From contig NZ_VWSJ01000027.1 in NCBI RefSeq assembly GCF_009690845.1, forward strand, positions 37,403 to 101,402: a DNA stretch of 64,000 nucleotides. Reading direction: 5' to 3'. Positions 35,290 to 43,963 of the stretch are shown piece by piece. This DNA is from Campylobacter portucalensis. GTDB lineage: Bacteria; Campylobacterota; Campylobacteria; Campylobacterales; Campylobacteraceae. Made by a program: the position numbers and the translations under genes. The notes beneath the pieces were generated by a model. It saw only the letters and a program-made list of their open reading frames with translations, searched no databases and was not told where the DNA came from. Every line of letters begins with the position of its first letter. The first letter of the stretch is position 1.

Positions 35290-35596
35290 AAATCACTCCT
35301 GTTAGTAAATTTTGTTGTTTTTGTAAAGACATTGAGGCTGTGTCGCATATATCAACTTGTCTTTTAAATTTATGCATAAAATCACTTCTTAAATCATCTA
35401 AATATATAAAGCCATTAAAACCTTTGAATTTATTTACAAAATCCTTGCTAGTTTCTATTGTAATATCCACATCGCTTGCGATATCGGCATTATCTTTTGC
35501 AAAACTACCAAAAAGCCCAAGTTTTATAATGCCGTCTTCTTGTAATTTTGGTTTAATCTCTTTTAAATAGTCTAAGATTTCATCTTTTGTAAGCAT
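35282..35596 (-). CDS. MntA-type minimal nucleotidyltransferase antitoxin
   Basis: The 104 residues carry GLFGSFAKDNADIASDVDI, the GS-x10-D-x-D motif of minimal nucleotidyltransferases. In HepT/MntA modules this enzyme adds AMP to the HEPN toxin's tyrosine and inactivates it. The coupled hepT-like gene follows with an eight-base overlap. It does not carry the shared tail. AT-rich palindromic sequence upstream (35600-35670) may be its control region. Confidence 0.85.
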   Translation of the reverse strand: MLTKDEILDYLKEIKPKLQEDGIIKLGLFGSFAKDNADIASDVDITIETSKDFVNKFKGFNGFIYLDDLRSDFMHKFKRQVDICDTASMSLQKQQNLLTGVIYV

Positions 35597-35663
35597 TTTT
35601 TCGCCCTTGTAAATTTATCATATTATATTATTTAAAACTTTAAAAAATAATATTTTATTATTT

Positions 35664-36326
35664 TTAATTATTTACAAATTTAACTAATTCGTCAAAAAAG
35701 CTCTCAAAATCAATCTCAGCATTTTCATTATTTTTGCAGTATTCGCTTACGCCCATACCTAACGAAAATGCGTTTCGGTAAGCTTCTCTTTCATAAATAA
35801 TGCTATTCATTAAAAAAATATCATCTAAATTTTTCTCGCTAATATAATCACGCAAAGCCTTAACTTTTTTGGCTAAAAATGGGTTTGGCGAAGCTTTTGA
35901 TATGACAATAAGTGCTTTTGCGTTGGGATTGTAAATTTTAGCTTGTTCAAATACCAAAATCATCTTATTTAATACCGCAATATCAAGATCGCTTGGGATA
36001 ACTGGGATAATTGCAATATCACAAACTGCTAAGGCTTGACGCATTTCAGAGCTATCACGACCGCCAGTATCAATCACTACGCTATCATATTTTTGTTTTA
36101 AGCTTTGTATCTCTTTTAGCAGCGATGAGTCTATTTTTGATACACTATTAAAAAGCAGTGGCAAAGAGCTATCAGCTCTAATATCTGTAAAAACATCTAC
36201 GCTTCTTTGCGGATCAGCGTCAATTAATAGCGTTTCATCGCCCATAAGAGATAGTTTTACGGCTAAATTTATGGCAATATTTGTTTTACCGCTACCGCCT
36301 TTTTCGTTTGTGATTGCAATTAACAT
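35664..36326 (-). CDS. parA: ParA-family partition ATPase
   Basis: The 220 residues begin LIAITNEKGGSGKTNIAINL, a deviant Walker A motif (KGGSGKT) with signature Lys, and contain TLLIDADPQRSVD and SVVIDTGGRDSSEM (switch and Walker B). The size fits small plasmid ParA/Soj proteins. No ParB gene was recognised nearby; the small RHH proteins at 31590 or 43787 could serve as adaptor. It points to plasmid-like maintenance of the excised island. Confidence 0.88.
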   Translation of the reverse strand: MLIAITNEKGGSGKTNIAINLAVKLSLMGDETLLIDADPQRSVDVFTDIRADSSLPLLFNSVSKIDSSLLKEIQSLKQKYDSVVIDTGGRDSSEMRQALAVCDIAIIPVIPSDLDIAVLNKMILVFEQAKIYNPNAKALIVISKASPNPFLAKKVKALRDYISEKNLDDIFLMNSIIYEREAYRNAFSLGMGVSEYCKNNENAEIDFESFFDELVKFVNN

Positions 36327-36349
36327 TCTTTATCCTTTAAAATTTGGCA

Positions 36350-36676
36350 TTATTTTTTATCTTTTGAACCATATTTTTCTACGAGTTTTTCCCATTCAGT
36401 TGGCTCATTGCCGCCAGTAAGCGCGCCCCAACTTTGATTTTTTTTGTGCTTGATAAAATTACCTAATTCGCAGTTTTTCATCTGAGTAGTGCTTAGATTA
36501 GCACTCTTGTTTTCTTCGCAAAATTCAACCAGTTCCACTAGGGTTTTTACATTGCTTTTGTCGTTTAGGTAGTCGTGAGTATATTCTTTATCTCCAAATT
36601 TAGCATTCTCTTCGCCACAACCAACAAACATTGCTAGGATCAATGCACCAAGTGCAACTTTACTTAAATTTTTCAT
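36350..36676 (-). CDS. EexN-like entry-exclusion lipoprotein
   Basis: The 108 residues have a lipoprotein signal (LGALILAMFVGC, Cys about 20). A mature part follows with a VEFCEENK segment and an MKNCELGNFIKHK segment, resembling EexN-family proteins with two spaced cysteines. EexN blocks redundant transfer into cells that already hold the element. The match is by pattern only. It is the gene upstream of parA, behind an AT-rich spacer. Confidence 0.55.
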   Translation of the reverse strand: MKNLSKVALGALILAMFVGCGEENAKFGDKEYTHDYLNDKSNVKTLVELVEFCEENKSANLSTTQMKNCELGNFIKHKKNQSWGALTGGNEPTEWEKLVEKYGSKDKK

Positions 36677-36722
36677 AGTTTTATCCTTTATTAAATTATT
36701 TTAAAATTTAATATAATATAGA

Positions 36723-37433
36723 TTAATAGTCGCCGTCGGCAACAAACTCATATTCTATTTGCCAGTTTCCGCCACCAAAATGCAGCTCATTTTTAAGCAG
36801 TGAGCAAGGTAAAAATACACCATCTCCATCTGCTACCATTTGGCTAAATTTTGGTAGTTTTCGCTCATCGAAGCCATTTTCATAAGTTTTATCCGAAAAC
36901 ATAAGACCTTCCCTAACTCGTTTTAGAAAATACTTATATCCAAGCATTTCATTAAAGCCGTGATGTCTTAAAATTTCACTTTTTGTAGCGTTATTTTTAA
37001 GCCACGCTATGCTTTCGTCTTTTATCAAAATTTGTAGCTCAAAAAACTCTTGATACAAAATAGCTTCGTAAATGAGCTGTTCTAGATCATTTTTAGCAAT
37101 CTTTGCGATCTCTTTAAGCGAGCTTGCAAATTTGCTATCGGCGATTTGTCTAAACCATACGAGCGGAATAATTCTGCGGTTATTTACTGCCAATGCTTCC
37201 TCGTCGCTGCCGTTGCTTTTGTAGAAAATTCCCCAAAATATCTTTTGGCTAAAAAAATTAGCCAATGTTTGATCCTGTTTGGCTACTAGAGCTTTTGCAC
37301 TCTCAAGTAGCCTTTCATTTGGGTAAAAGCCAAGTTTTTCAATGGCTTCTTCACCAACTTGTTCTATAAGGTGCGCATACCATATAGGCACTGCAAAGCC
37401 AGTAGGATAATCCTGTGGCGTGTTTGGCAACAT
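36723..37433 (-). CDS. conserved island protein of unknown function
   Basis: No family was recognised. The 236 residues are soluble, without signal or membrane helix, rich in aromatic residues (PTGFAVPIWYAHLIEQ, FFSQKIFWGIFYKSNG), and end with GGGNWQIEYEFVADGDY. It lies downstream of the methylase-helicase across a 200-bp AT-rich gap and has its own GGAGAAAAG ribosome binding site. Confidence 0.5.
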   Translation of the reverse strand: MLPNTPQDYPTGFAVPIWYAHLIEQVGEEAIEKLGFYPNERLLESAKALVAKQDQTLANFFSQKIFWGIFYKSNGSDEEALAVNNRRIIPLVWFRQIADSKFASSLKEIAKIAKNDLEQLIYEAILYQEFFELQILIKDESIAWLKNNATKSEILRHHGFNEMLGYKYFLKRVREGLMFSDKTYENGFDERKLPKFSQMVADGDGVFLPCSLLKNELHFGGGNWQIEYEFVADGDY

Positions 37434-37635
37434 CTTTTCTCCTTTATCTTGAAGTTTGAAAGAATTATAATATAAAAAAGTTTAAAATAATATTAAATAA
37501 TAAAATATAATTTAATATTATAAATAATTATTTCTCCTGCTGGGTTCTTGTATAAATTTCTCGGTTATTTTTTGTAGATATTAAATAATTTAGAATTATA
37601 TTAAATTGTTTAATATAATTCTAAAATGTATCAAA
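37434..37635. promoter_or_regulatory. AT-rich control region with long perfect palindrome
   Basis: The gap holds repeated TTAAATAATA/AATATTAAAT patches and the perfect 15-bp palindrome at 37591-37623. It is upstream of the 236-residue gene and downstream of the methylase-helicase. Similar patches precede other units of the island (36680-36720, 43700-43790, 48770-48830). Confidence 0.45.
37591..37623. repeat. perfect inverted repeat, 15-bp arms, 3-bp loop
   Basis: TAGAATTATATTAAA-ttg-TTTAATATAATTCTA. It lies 12 bases after the stop of the methylase-helicase gene. Candidate terminator, operator or partition site; there is no flanking T-run in the minus direction, which makes a simple terminator less likely. 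Confidence 0.8.
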
Positions 37636-40600
37636 TTAAAAGCCTCGACCTTTGTCGGTTGATTTTTCTTCTCTTTGGGCTATCGTGGCTTGAGCTGATT
37701 TTATGGCGGATTGTGCTACTGGAATTTGTATGTTTTGGTTTTGCTCTTTTAGCTTCTCAAGCATTTTTGCCTTTTGGGCTTTATCCCAGTTTTTGTATTC
37801 TTCAAGTGCGCCGCTTCTCCACTCACTTTTATATTGTCTATCGACCGTCATCTTGTCGTTTTCGGCGTTGCAAATTTCGAGATCTTTTTGCAGTCTATTA
37901 AAAAGCTCTTGTTTTGGATAGGTTTGGTTATTTTCCGACCATTCTTTTAGGGTTGCATTTGCTTCTTGCAATGTTTTTAGCTCGGTCGTGTTTTTCTCTA
38001 ACCTCTTTTGCAGTGCTTCATCGCTTAGAACATTATTGATCCTAGCAATAAAGCCCTTTAGACTGATTTGCTCTCTTGCACTTACGCCTCGCAATTTATC
38101 ATCGTGATACTCGAGCGATCTTGGTTCTAGTTCTATCTCGTGTTCTTGATTTACAAGCTTAAAAAATACAACATTGCCTTCAAAGGCTGTCTTGGTTGCT
38201 GTGTCTATGACTTTAAATCCTTTGTATTCCATAATCTCTCTTGGTGTATCTTTTGCGGCAAACAATAAATTTATATTACCAAGTAACATACCAGCCATTT
38301 GATCTTGTTTTGCCTCTATGCTATCAAGCTCAGGCTTGATTATATCTTTTATAAAATTTAGCTCAACTGGTTTTTGCATATCGCCATTTAATTTAAATTC
38401 ATAGTCTTTTAAGGTAGCATTTTTAAATTCTTGCATAATATTATTATTGCTTTCTAGCTTTTCTTTAACTGCTTCAAAACTAGTAGAATTTTTAAAAGCT
38501 ATATCGAACAAGAGAGATTTATCGTTTTTGTTTTGATTTGTTTCAAACATACTTTTTGAAAGCTCATCTTTAAATTTCATAAAATCTACTTCTTTATATT
38601 TTGGAATAATAAATTCGTGTGAGATTGCTTCAAATCCACCTTGAGCAACAGAAGCTTGAAATTTATTGATCTTGCAAGTAAAATTTTCTTTTGTATTTTG
38701 TTTCACTACCTGTTTAATAGTATTGATTTTAGGTATTTGTGCTGTAAGCTTGGCTATTTTTGTATTATTTTTCTCTTGCTCGTCTGCGTTTGAGAAAATT
38801 TGTTCTTTATAGCGTTTGATCTCGTTTTTTTCCTTTTTAATGGCTTCGTTTAACTCAAACTCTGTAAAGATAAGTGGGTTTTCACTGGCTACTGCACGTG
38901 CTTCGTTTGAATTTAGCAAATCCTCTTCAAAGCCACTAAGGCTGCGTTCACCAACAATTCCTTTCCTGAAATTTAAAATTGCTTCATTTTTCTTGCTTTG
39001 CAACTCCCAGTTTCTTTCATCAAAAGTGCCAGGCGTGATATGTCTAAATTCCTTAATAATAAAATTCTCAGGGTCATTTTCGTAAAAAATGTTGCCTTGT
39101 CTTATGGCTCTACCATTGCTTTGCGTTATATCACTTGGTCGCCACGGGCAATCAATATGATGAAGTGCGGTAATACGTTTTTGCACATTTACGCCAGTTC
39201 CCATTTTTGCACGATTTCCTAAAAGCACTCTAACTTCGCCATTATTGACCTTTCTAAAAAGTTCAGCCTTTTCTTCGTTGCTGACTGCATCGTGAATAAA
39301 TGCTATTTGTTCTCTTGGTATTCCTTTTTGAGTTAATTTTTTATAAATATCTCCATAAAGAAAAAATCTACTATCATCAAAATCATCTTTTATTTGCACT
39401 TCTCCATTTTCATCAAGGTCATTTATGCTTATTTCATTTTTGTCTATTGTGTCATTAATATTTTCAAATTCATCCACATACTCAGTCTTAATTTCTTCTC
39501 TGCTTAAATTTTCATCTAATTTTAAGTTGAAAGATTTTTCACTGCCACTTTGTGGTGTGCCAACATCTAAAAATACAAGTTGTGTGCCTTTTTGTTCGCT
39601 CCATTTTTCCCACTCTTTAAAAATTTCATCAACAGCAATATTGACTTTTGAATTTATGTAATCAGGTGCAGTCGGATCAATAAGCCTAAAATCAATACTT
39701 GCTTTTTTGGCATCACTTGTTACTTTAAGTGGATTATCTATTTTTGGATCATATCCGCCGCCTTCCATATGAATAAGTCGTCCTGTGATTGAATGGCTGG
39801 GATATAAGCCATTTTCATCAGGTTCTCCTATATATTCAGCAATTCGTTTTGATTTTTCACTTTTTATATAAATTACTTCTTTATTTGGGACAAATGTTTT
39901 TGAAAATGCTTTAATATCATCGTTTGTGATTGTATCTGTTGTCTGACTTAACATATTTGAAAGTTCAGGTAAATTTGTAAGAGATGAAAATCTAGCCTCC
40001 ATTTTAATACGACCACTTGCATCCCTTACTGGTGCTATATCTATACCTGCAAAATTACTAGCCCAATTTGAAAAGCTGTCTATACCTAGTTTTTCAAGTT
40101 CTTTTGGTTGCAAGTATCTTTGCATATTATAAATTTCACTCAATGAATTTGAAACAGGCGTTCCAGTTAAAAACATAACCTTTCCATCGTCTTTATCGTT
40201 GATGTAAGTAGTAAGTGCTAACATATTTAAAGCTCTTTTGCTTGAAATATTTGCTCCTTTTCCTTTTGCGTTCATAGGTGAAATTACGCCTAAATTTTTA
40301 AAATTATGTGCTTCATCTACAACTATACTATCTACGCCAAGCATTGAAAAATCCATAATTTTAGACTTTGTTCTGTCTTCAATTAATTTTTCAAATTTTT
40401 GTTCGGTTTTTGCTATCATCTTTTCAATTTGACGAGCTGAACGTTTGTTTGTTACTTCATCACGTTCTTCGTAATATCTGAGTGCTTCTTTTAGTTCATA
40501 AATTTCATTGTCTAAAATTTTTTGCTGAGTTTCAAATGGCACTGGCAATTTTTCTATTTGAGTATATTTAATAATAACTGCATCCCAATCGTTATTTGCT

Positions 40601-43600
40601 ATATTTGCTAAAAATTCATCTCTTTCTTTTGGGCTTAGTGAGTTTTTATCAGCTACTAGCACATTAGCATTTGGAAATGCTTCAAAGAAACCTTGATCCC
40701 ATTGTGTTACGAGGTTATTTGGCACAATTATAAGAGGTTTTTTTACAAGGCCAAGCTCTTTTTGTTTCATAACAGCAGCTATTGCTGCGTAAGTTTTTCC
40801 AGCTCCAACTTCGTGGTCTAATAATATATTTTTTTGCACCATACTTCTAAAAATAGCGTCTTTTTGGTGCTTTCTAAGATTTATATTGCTATCAAGTCCA
40901 TTAAATTCTAAATCATCTCCTTCAAATTTAGCTTTTACATAGCAGTTAAATTTATCATTATAAATGCGTTCAAGCTCTTTTGCTCTTGCTCTATCACTAT
41001 AAATCCATTCATTAAATTTAGTTTTTAGAGCTTCTATTTTTGCATTTGCTTCTGCTGTTTTTTCAGGATTAATTACTTGTTTGTATATAATGTTACCTTC
41101 TTTGTCGTATTTTATATTACCTTCTTGATCTAGCATAGGCTCATCGGTTCTTTCCATAATTTTAATAGGCGTGTTGTTTAATGCACTTTCAATTATGTCA
41201 TATACGCTTTTGTTATTTCCTATATTTTGATGAATTTTATAATATCCATCAATTAATCTTTGATTTGTAAGTCCTTTAACTTCAACAGAGTAATTGTATC
41301 TAGCATATTGTGAAAAATAGTCCTTATCGCCATCTATTTGCCAACCCATAGAGCCTAAATTTTTAAGCTTCCAAGCTTGTTCTTCGTAGTTACTAGTTTT
41401 TAGCTCGTGTTCTAAAAAATCATTGTAATATTTTACTGGTATCCAAGAACTTCCAAATCTTGTATCAATATCCACAAAGCTAATATCTTGTGGTATAACT
41501 TTACTTAACTCATTAACATTATTTTGCATAAGATCTGTGTATATATCTTGCAAGTCTTTTGCTATTTGCAATTTCTCTTTAACATTTCCGCTTAAATAAA
41601 TAGGTGCAAATATTAGCTCACGTTCGCCATTTATTAATTTTTGCGGATCATAAAAAGCTAACTTATCTTCAATAATTTTATCTTCAACTTCAATCTTTGA
41701 TTTGTTTAATTTTTGTGCGATATAGTTAGTGTCAATTTTTCCATATTGATACATACTTACTAAAACACCATCTTTTTCATTGTCAAATAAAATTTCAGGC
41801 GTAAAACCAATTGTTCGGCGAAGTAGTATGTTTGCTTTTTCGCAACTTTCTTTTACGGCTTCTTTACTATCTTTTGCACGTTCGGACTTTTTATAGTTTT
41901 TTTCTAACGCCTTGACCTTGCTAAACTCAATATCCAAATTTCTAAATGCTGATGCTTTGTTTCCAGATAAAAAACCTTCACTAGCGTGATAGCTATCTAA
42001 TAAGATGTTTAACTGCTCTCTTGTTTGCCACAGTTTTAAATCATCGTCCTTGATATTGGTTTGTTCTAATGCAATAAGCTCTTTTAACTTATCTCTTAGT
42101 GGTATGTATTTTTTTATACGATTTTGAACAGCTAAACTTAAATTCTCTACCTTTGAAGCCCTGATTTCATCGCCTAGCGAGCTTGTTATTTTACAAACTT
42201 CTCCATTATGGATAAATAGGCTATTTTCTTTTAAATTTTTGACATATTCATAGTTATCATCGTAGCTTTCAATGATAAAATCAACGATCGGAGCAGGTTC
42301 TCGCCATTTATATATATTTGCTGGTAGCTGTTCTTGTATAAAATGTTCTATTGCTAAATCAAGATTGAAATTTTCATCATTTTTTGGCTCATAAAAAATA
42401 CCTTTACCAAATTGTCCTGTGCGATATGTTGGCTTGGCTAGTATATTTTGCGGATTTTCAATAAAGTATTGGTTGATACTTTGTTTTAATTCAATGCCAT
42501 CTTCTGTTATTTGAGTTGCTTTTATTTTTGAGATTTCTTTATTGTATTCAGGATGTTTGCCTTTTTGTAAGAAAATAATATCCGTTTCTGCTTCTGTGTG
42601 CTTAAAAATATTGTTTGGCAAACGCACAGCCCCTAAAAATGTATGGTTTTGTGCTATTTCATCTCTTGCAGAGTTGTATTTGGCGTCCATAAAATGACGA
42701 CTTACTACAAATGCACTAATTCCATCTTCTTTTAAGCTATATTGGGTTGCTTTTTGTATAAAAAAGTTGTGAGCCGAACCAAAAATATCGTGATGAGTAT
42801 TATCATAAAGTGGCACATCTAAAAAAGGTGGATTTCCTATAACTGCGTCAAATTGTTCATCGTGTCTAAATTTTTCATATCCAATATTATAATTTTGCTG
42901 ATTTGGATATAAAATTTTATTCATTTTTATTGTCAAAGGTTCTATGTCAAGACCAGTAAAATGAAAATTTTTATTTTCATTAAAAATAATAAACGAACCA
43001 TTTCCAACACTGGGTTCTAAAATTTTCTTTTGTAAATTTGGCTCATCTGTATTAATGCCAAGTTTTTCAAGTCCATTATACATGGCCTTAACAATATTTT
43101 TTGGTGTGTAATATGCTGTTAAATTTGAACGCTTTGCAGCATTGTAATCATCTTCTGAAAGTAACTCTTTTAGCTCATTTCTTTCATTTTGCCATTTTTC
43201 ATTTCTCTCATCAAATAGTCCATTAATGCCACCCCAGCCTGAAAAACTAGCAATTGCTAGTTGTTGTTCTTTTGTGATGTTAAGCTCGATTTCTCCCTTT
43301 TTGCCAAGATCTAATTTTGGGTAAATTTCATTTGTAAGTTTAATGGCTTCAACGTTCTTGCTAAATCTGTCTTTTTCGCCACCGAGCTCTATAGTTTTAT
43401 CTAGTTTTAAATCAGTGAAAATATTATTAAATTGTTTGACAGGTTCAACTTTTACATCTTGATTATCCATTGTTTCATCAATAGTATTAAATATGTTATT
43501 TTGCAAGTCATCTATTTGTTTATCTATTTTAATTGCATTTTCAACGATAAGCCCAAGACTATCATTGCCAAAATATTCAGGATGGGCGTCTGCCATACTA

Positions 43601-43650
43601 AATAAATCAAATCCGCCATACAAATCATCGTTATTTTTACGCTTTGCCAT
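37636..43650 (-). CDS. giant fused N6-adenine methylase and SNF2-type helicase of the conjugative island
   Basis: The 2004 residues combine a DNA methylase domain (ILEPSVGNGSFIIF, then VIGNPPFLD, about residue 272) with a helicase: LDHEVGAGKTYAAIAAV (Walker A, about 950), SIVVDEAHNF (DEAH, about 1112) and DITQSNGRAIRQGN (motif VI, about 1515). Long helical spacers end it. Such proteins are typical of large conjugative elements, where they are thought to protect or process incoming DNA as DarB-like antirestriction factors; direct function is not proven. A 99-bp piece of its 3' end is duplicated at 29419-29517. Confidence 0.88.
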   Translation of the reverse strand: MAKRKNNDDLYGGFDLFSMADAHPEYFGNDSLGLIVENAIKIDKQIDDLQNNIFNTIDETMDNQDVKVEPVKQFNNIFTDLKLDKTIELGGEKDRFSKNVEAIKLTNEIYPKLDLGKKGEIELNITKEQQLAIASFSGWGGINGLFDERNEKWQNERNELKELLSEDDYNAAKRSNLTAYYTPKNIVKAMYNGLEKLGINTDEPNLQKKILEPSVGNGSFIIFNENKNFHFTGLDIEPLTIKMNKILYPNQQNYNIGYEKFRHDEQFDAVIGNPPFLDVPLYDNTHHDIFGSAHNFFIQKATQYSLKEDGISAFVVSRHFMDAKYNSARDEIAQNHTFLGAVRLPNNIFKHTEAETDIIFLQKGKHPEYNKEISKIKATQITEDGIELKQSINQYFIENPQNILAKPTYRTGQFGKGIFYEPKNDENFNLDLAIEHFIQEQLPANIYKWREPAPIVDFIIESYDDNYEYVKNLKENSLFIHNGEVCKITSSLGDEIRASKVENLSLAVQNRIKKYIPLRDKLKELIALEQTNIKDDDLKLWQTREQLNILLDSYHASEGFLSGNKASAFRNLDIEFSKVKALEKNYKKSERAKDSKEAVKESCEKANILLRRTIGFTPEILFDNEKDGVLVSMYQYGKIDTNYIAQKLNKSKIEVEDKIIEDKLAFYDPQKLINGERELIFAPIYLSGNVKEKLQIAKDLQDIYTDLMQNNVNELSKVIPQDISFVDIDTRFGSSWIPVKYYNDFLEHELKTSNYEEQAWKLKNLGSMGWQIDGDKDYFSQYARYNYSVEVKGLTNQRLIDGYYKIHQNIGNNKSVYDIIESALNNTPIKIMERTDEPMLDQEGNIKYDKEGNIIYKQVINPEKTAEANAKIEALKTKFNEWIYSDRARAKELERIYNDKFNCYVKAKFEGDDLEFNGLDSNINLRKHQKDAIFRSMVQKNILLDHEVGAGKTYAAIAAVMKQKELGLVKKPLIIVPNNLVTQWDQGFFEAFPNANVLVADKNSLSPKERDEFLANIANNDWDAVIIKYTQIEKLPVPFETQQKILDNEIYELKEALRYYEERDEVTNKRSARQIEKMIAKTEQKFEKLIEDRTKSKIMDFSMLGVDSIVVDEAHNFKNLGVISPMNAKGKGANISSKRALNMLALTTYINDKDDGKVMFLTGTPVSNSLSEIYNMQRYLQPKELEKLGIDSFSNWASNFAGIDIAPVRDASGRIKMEARFSSLTNLPELSNMLSQTTDTITNDDIKAFSKTFVPNKEVIYIKSEKSKRIAEYIGEPDENGLYPSHSITGRLIHMEGGGYDPKIDNPLKVTSDAKKASIDFRLIDPTAPDYINSKVNIAVDEIFKEWEKWSEQKGTQLVFLDVGTPQSGSEKSFNLKLDENLSREEIKTEYVDEFENINDTIDKNEISINDLDENGEVQIKDDFDDSRFFLYGDIYKKLTQKGIPREQIAFIHDAVSNEEKAELFRKVNNGEVRVLLGNRAKMGTGVNVQKRITALHHIDCPWRPSDITQSNGRAIRQGNIFYENDPENFIIKEFRHITPGTFDERNWELQSKKNEAILNFRKGIVGERSLSGFEEDLLNSNEARAVASENPLIFTEFELNEAIKKEKNEIKRYKEQIFSNADEQEKNNTKIAKLTAQIPKINTIKQVVKQNTKENFTCKINKFQASVAQGGFEAISHEFIIPKYKEVDFMKFKDELSKSMFETNQNKNDKSLLFDIAFKNSTSFEAVKEKLESNNNIMQEFKNATLKDYEFKLNGDMQKPVELNFIKDIIKPELDSIEAKQDQMAGMLLGNINLLFAAKDTPREIMEYKGFKVIDTATKTAFEGNVVFFKLVNQEHEIELEPRSLEYHDDKLRGVSAREQISLKGFIARINNVLSDEALQKRLEKNTTELKTLQEANATLKEWSENNQTYPKQELFNRLQKDLEICNAENDKMTVDRQYKSEWRSGALEEYKNWDKAQKAKMLEKLKEQNQNIQIPVAQSAIKSAQATIAQREEKSTDKGRGF
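37724..37822 (-). repeat. 99-bp repeat, resident copy in the methylase-helicase gene
   Basis: Identical to 29419-29517 in opposite orientation. Encodes about residues 1943-1975 of the giant protein. Confidence 0.92.
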
Positions 43651-43786
43651 TTTGTGCTCCCAAGTAAGATTAAAATTTTAGTAAAATTTTATCTAAATTC
43701 GTTGCAAACGCCGATTTTTACATACTTTTATATTGTTTTATGATTTTATAAAATATTAAATTATTTAATATAATATTAAATAATTT

Positions 43787-43963
43787 TTAATAACCATTCA
43801 TCTCTTTATCTTCGTTTATAAGCATTCTAATGTATGTAGCACGAGTTGGAAAAAATTTTTTATTATAAATATAATCTAAGTATTCCAACTCATCTTCTTC
43901 AAGATAAATTACAATTTGTCTTTTCTTTAGCTTGTCTTTATCTATATTCTTATTTTTTTTCAT
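43787..43963 (-). CDS. small ribbon-helix-helix DNA-binding protein (58 aa)
   Basis: ATG at 43963 overlaps the primase stop (ATGA), so it is coupled to it. The product reads KLKKRQIVIYLEEDELEYLD, a strand then helix, and KKFFPTRATYIRMLINEDKE, helix two: a compact Arc/CopG-like fold. It sits directly upstream of the giant methylase-helicase and the AT-rich palindromic patch at 43700-43790, to which it may bind as autorepressor. Confidence 0.65.
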   Translation of the reverse strand: MKKNKNIDKDKLKKRQIVIYLEEDELEYLDYIYNKKFFPTRATYIRMLINEDKEMNGY

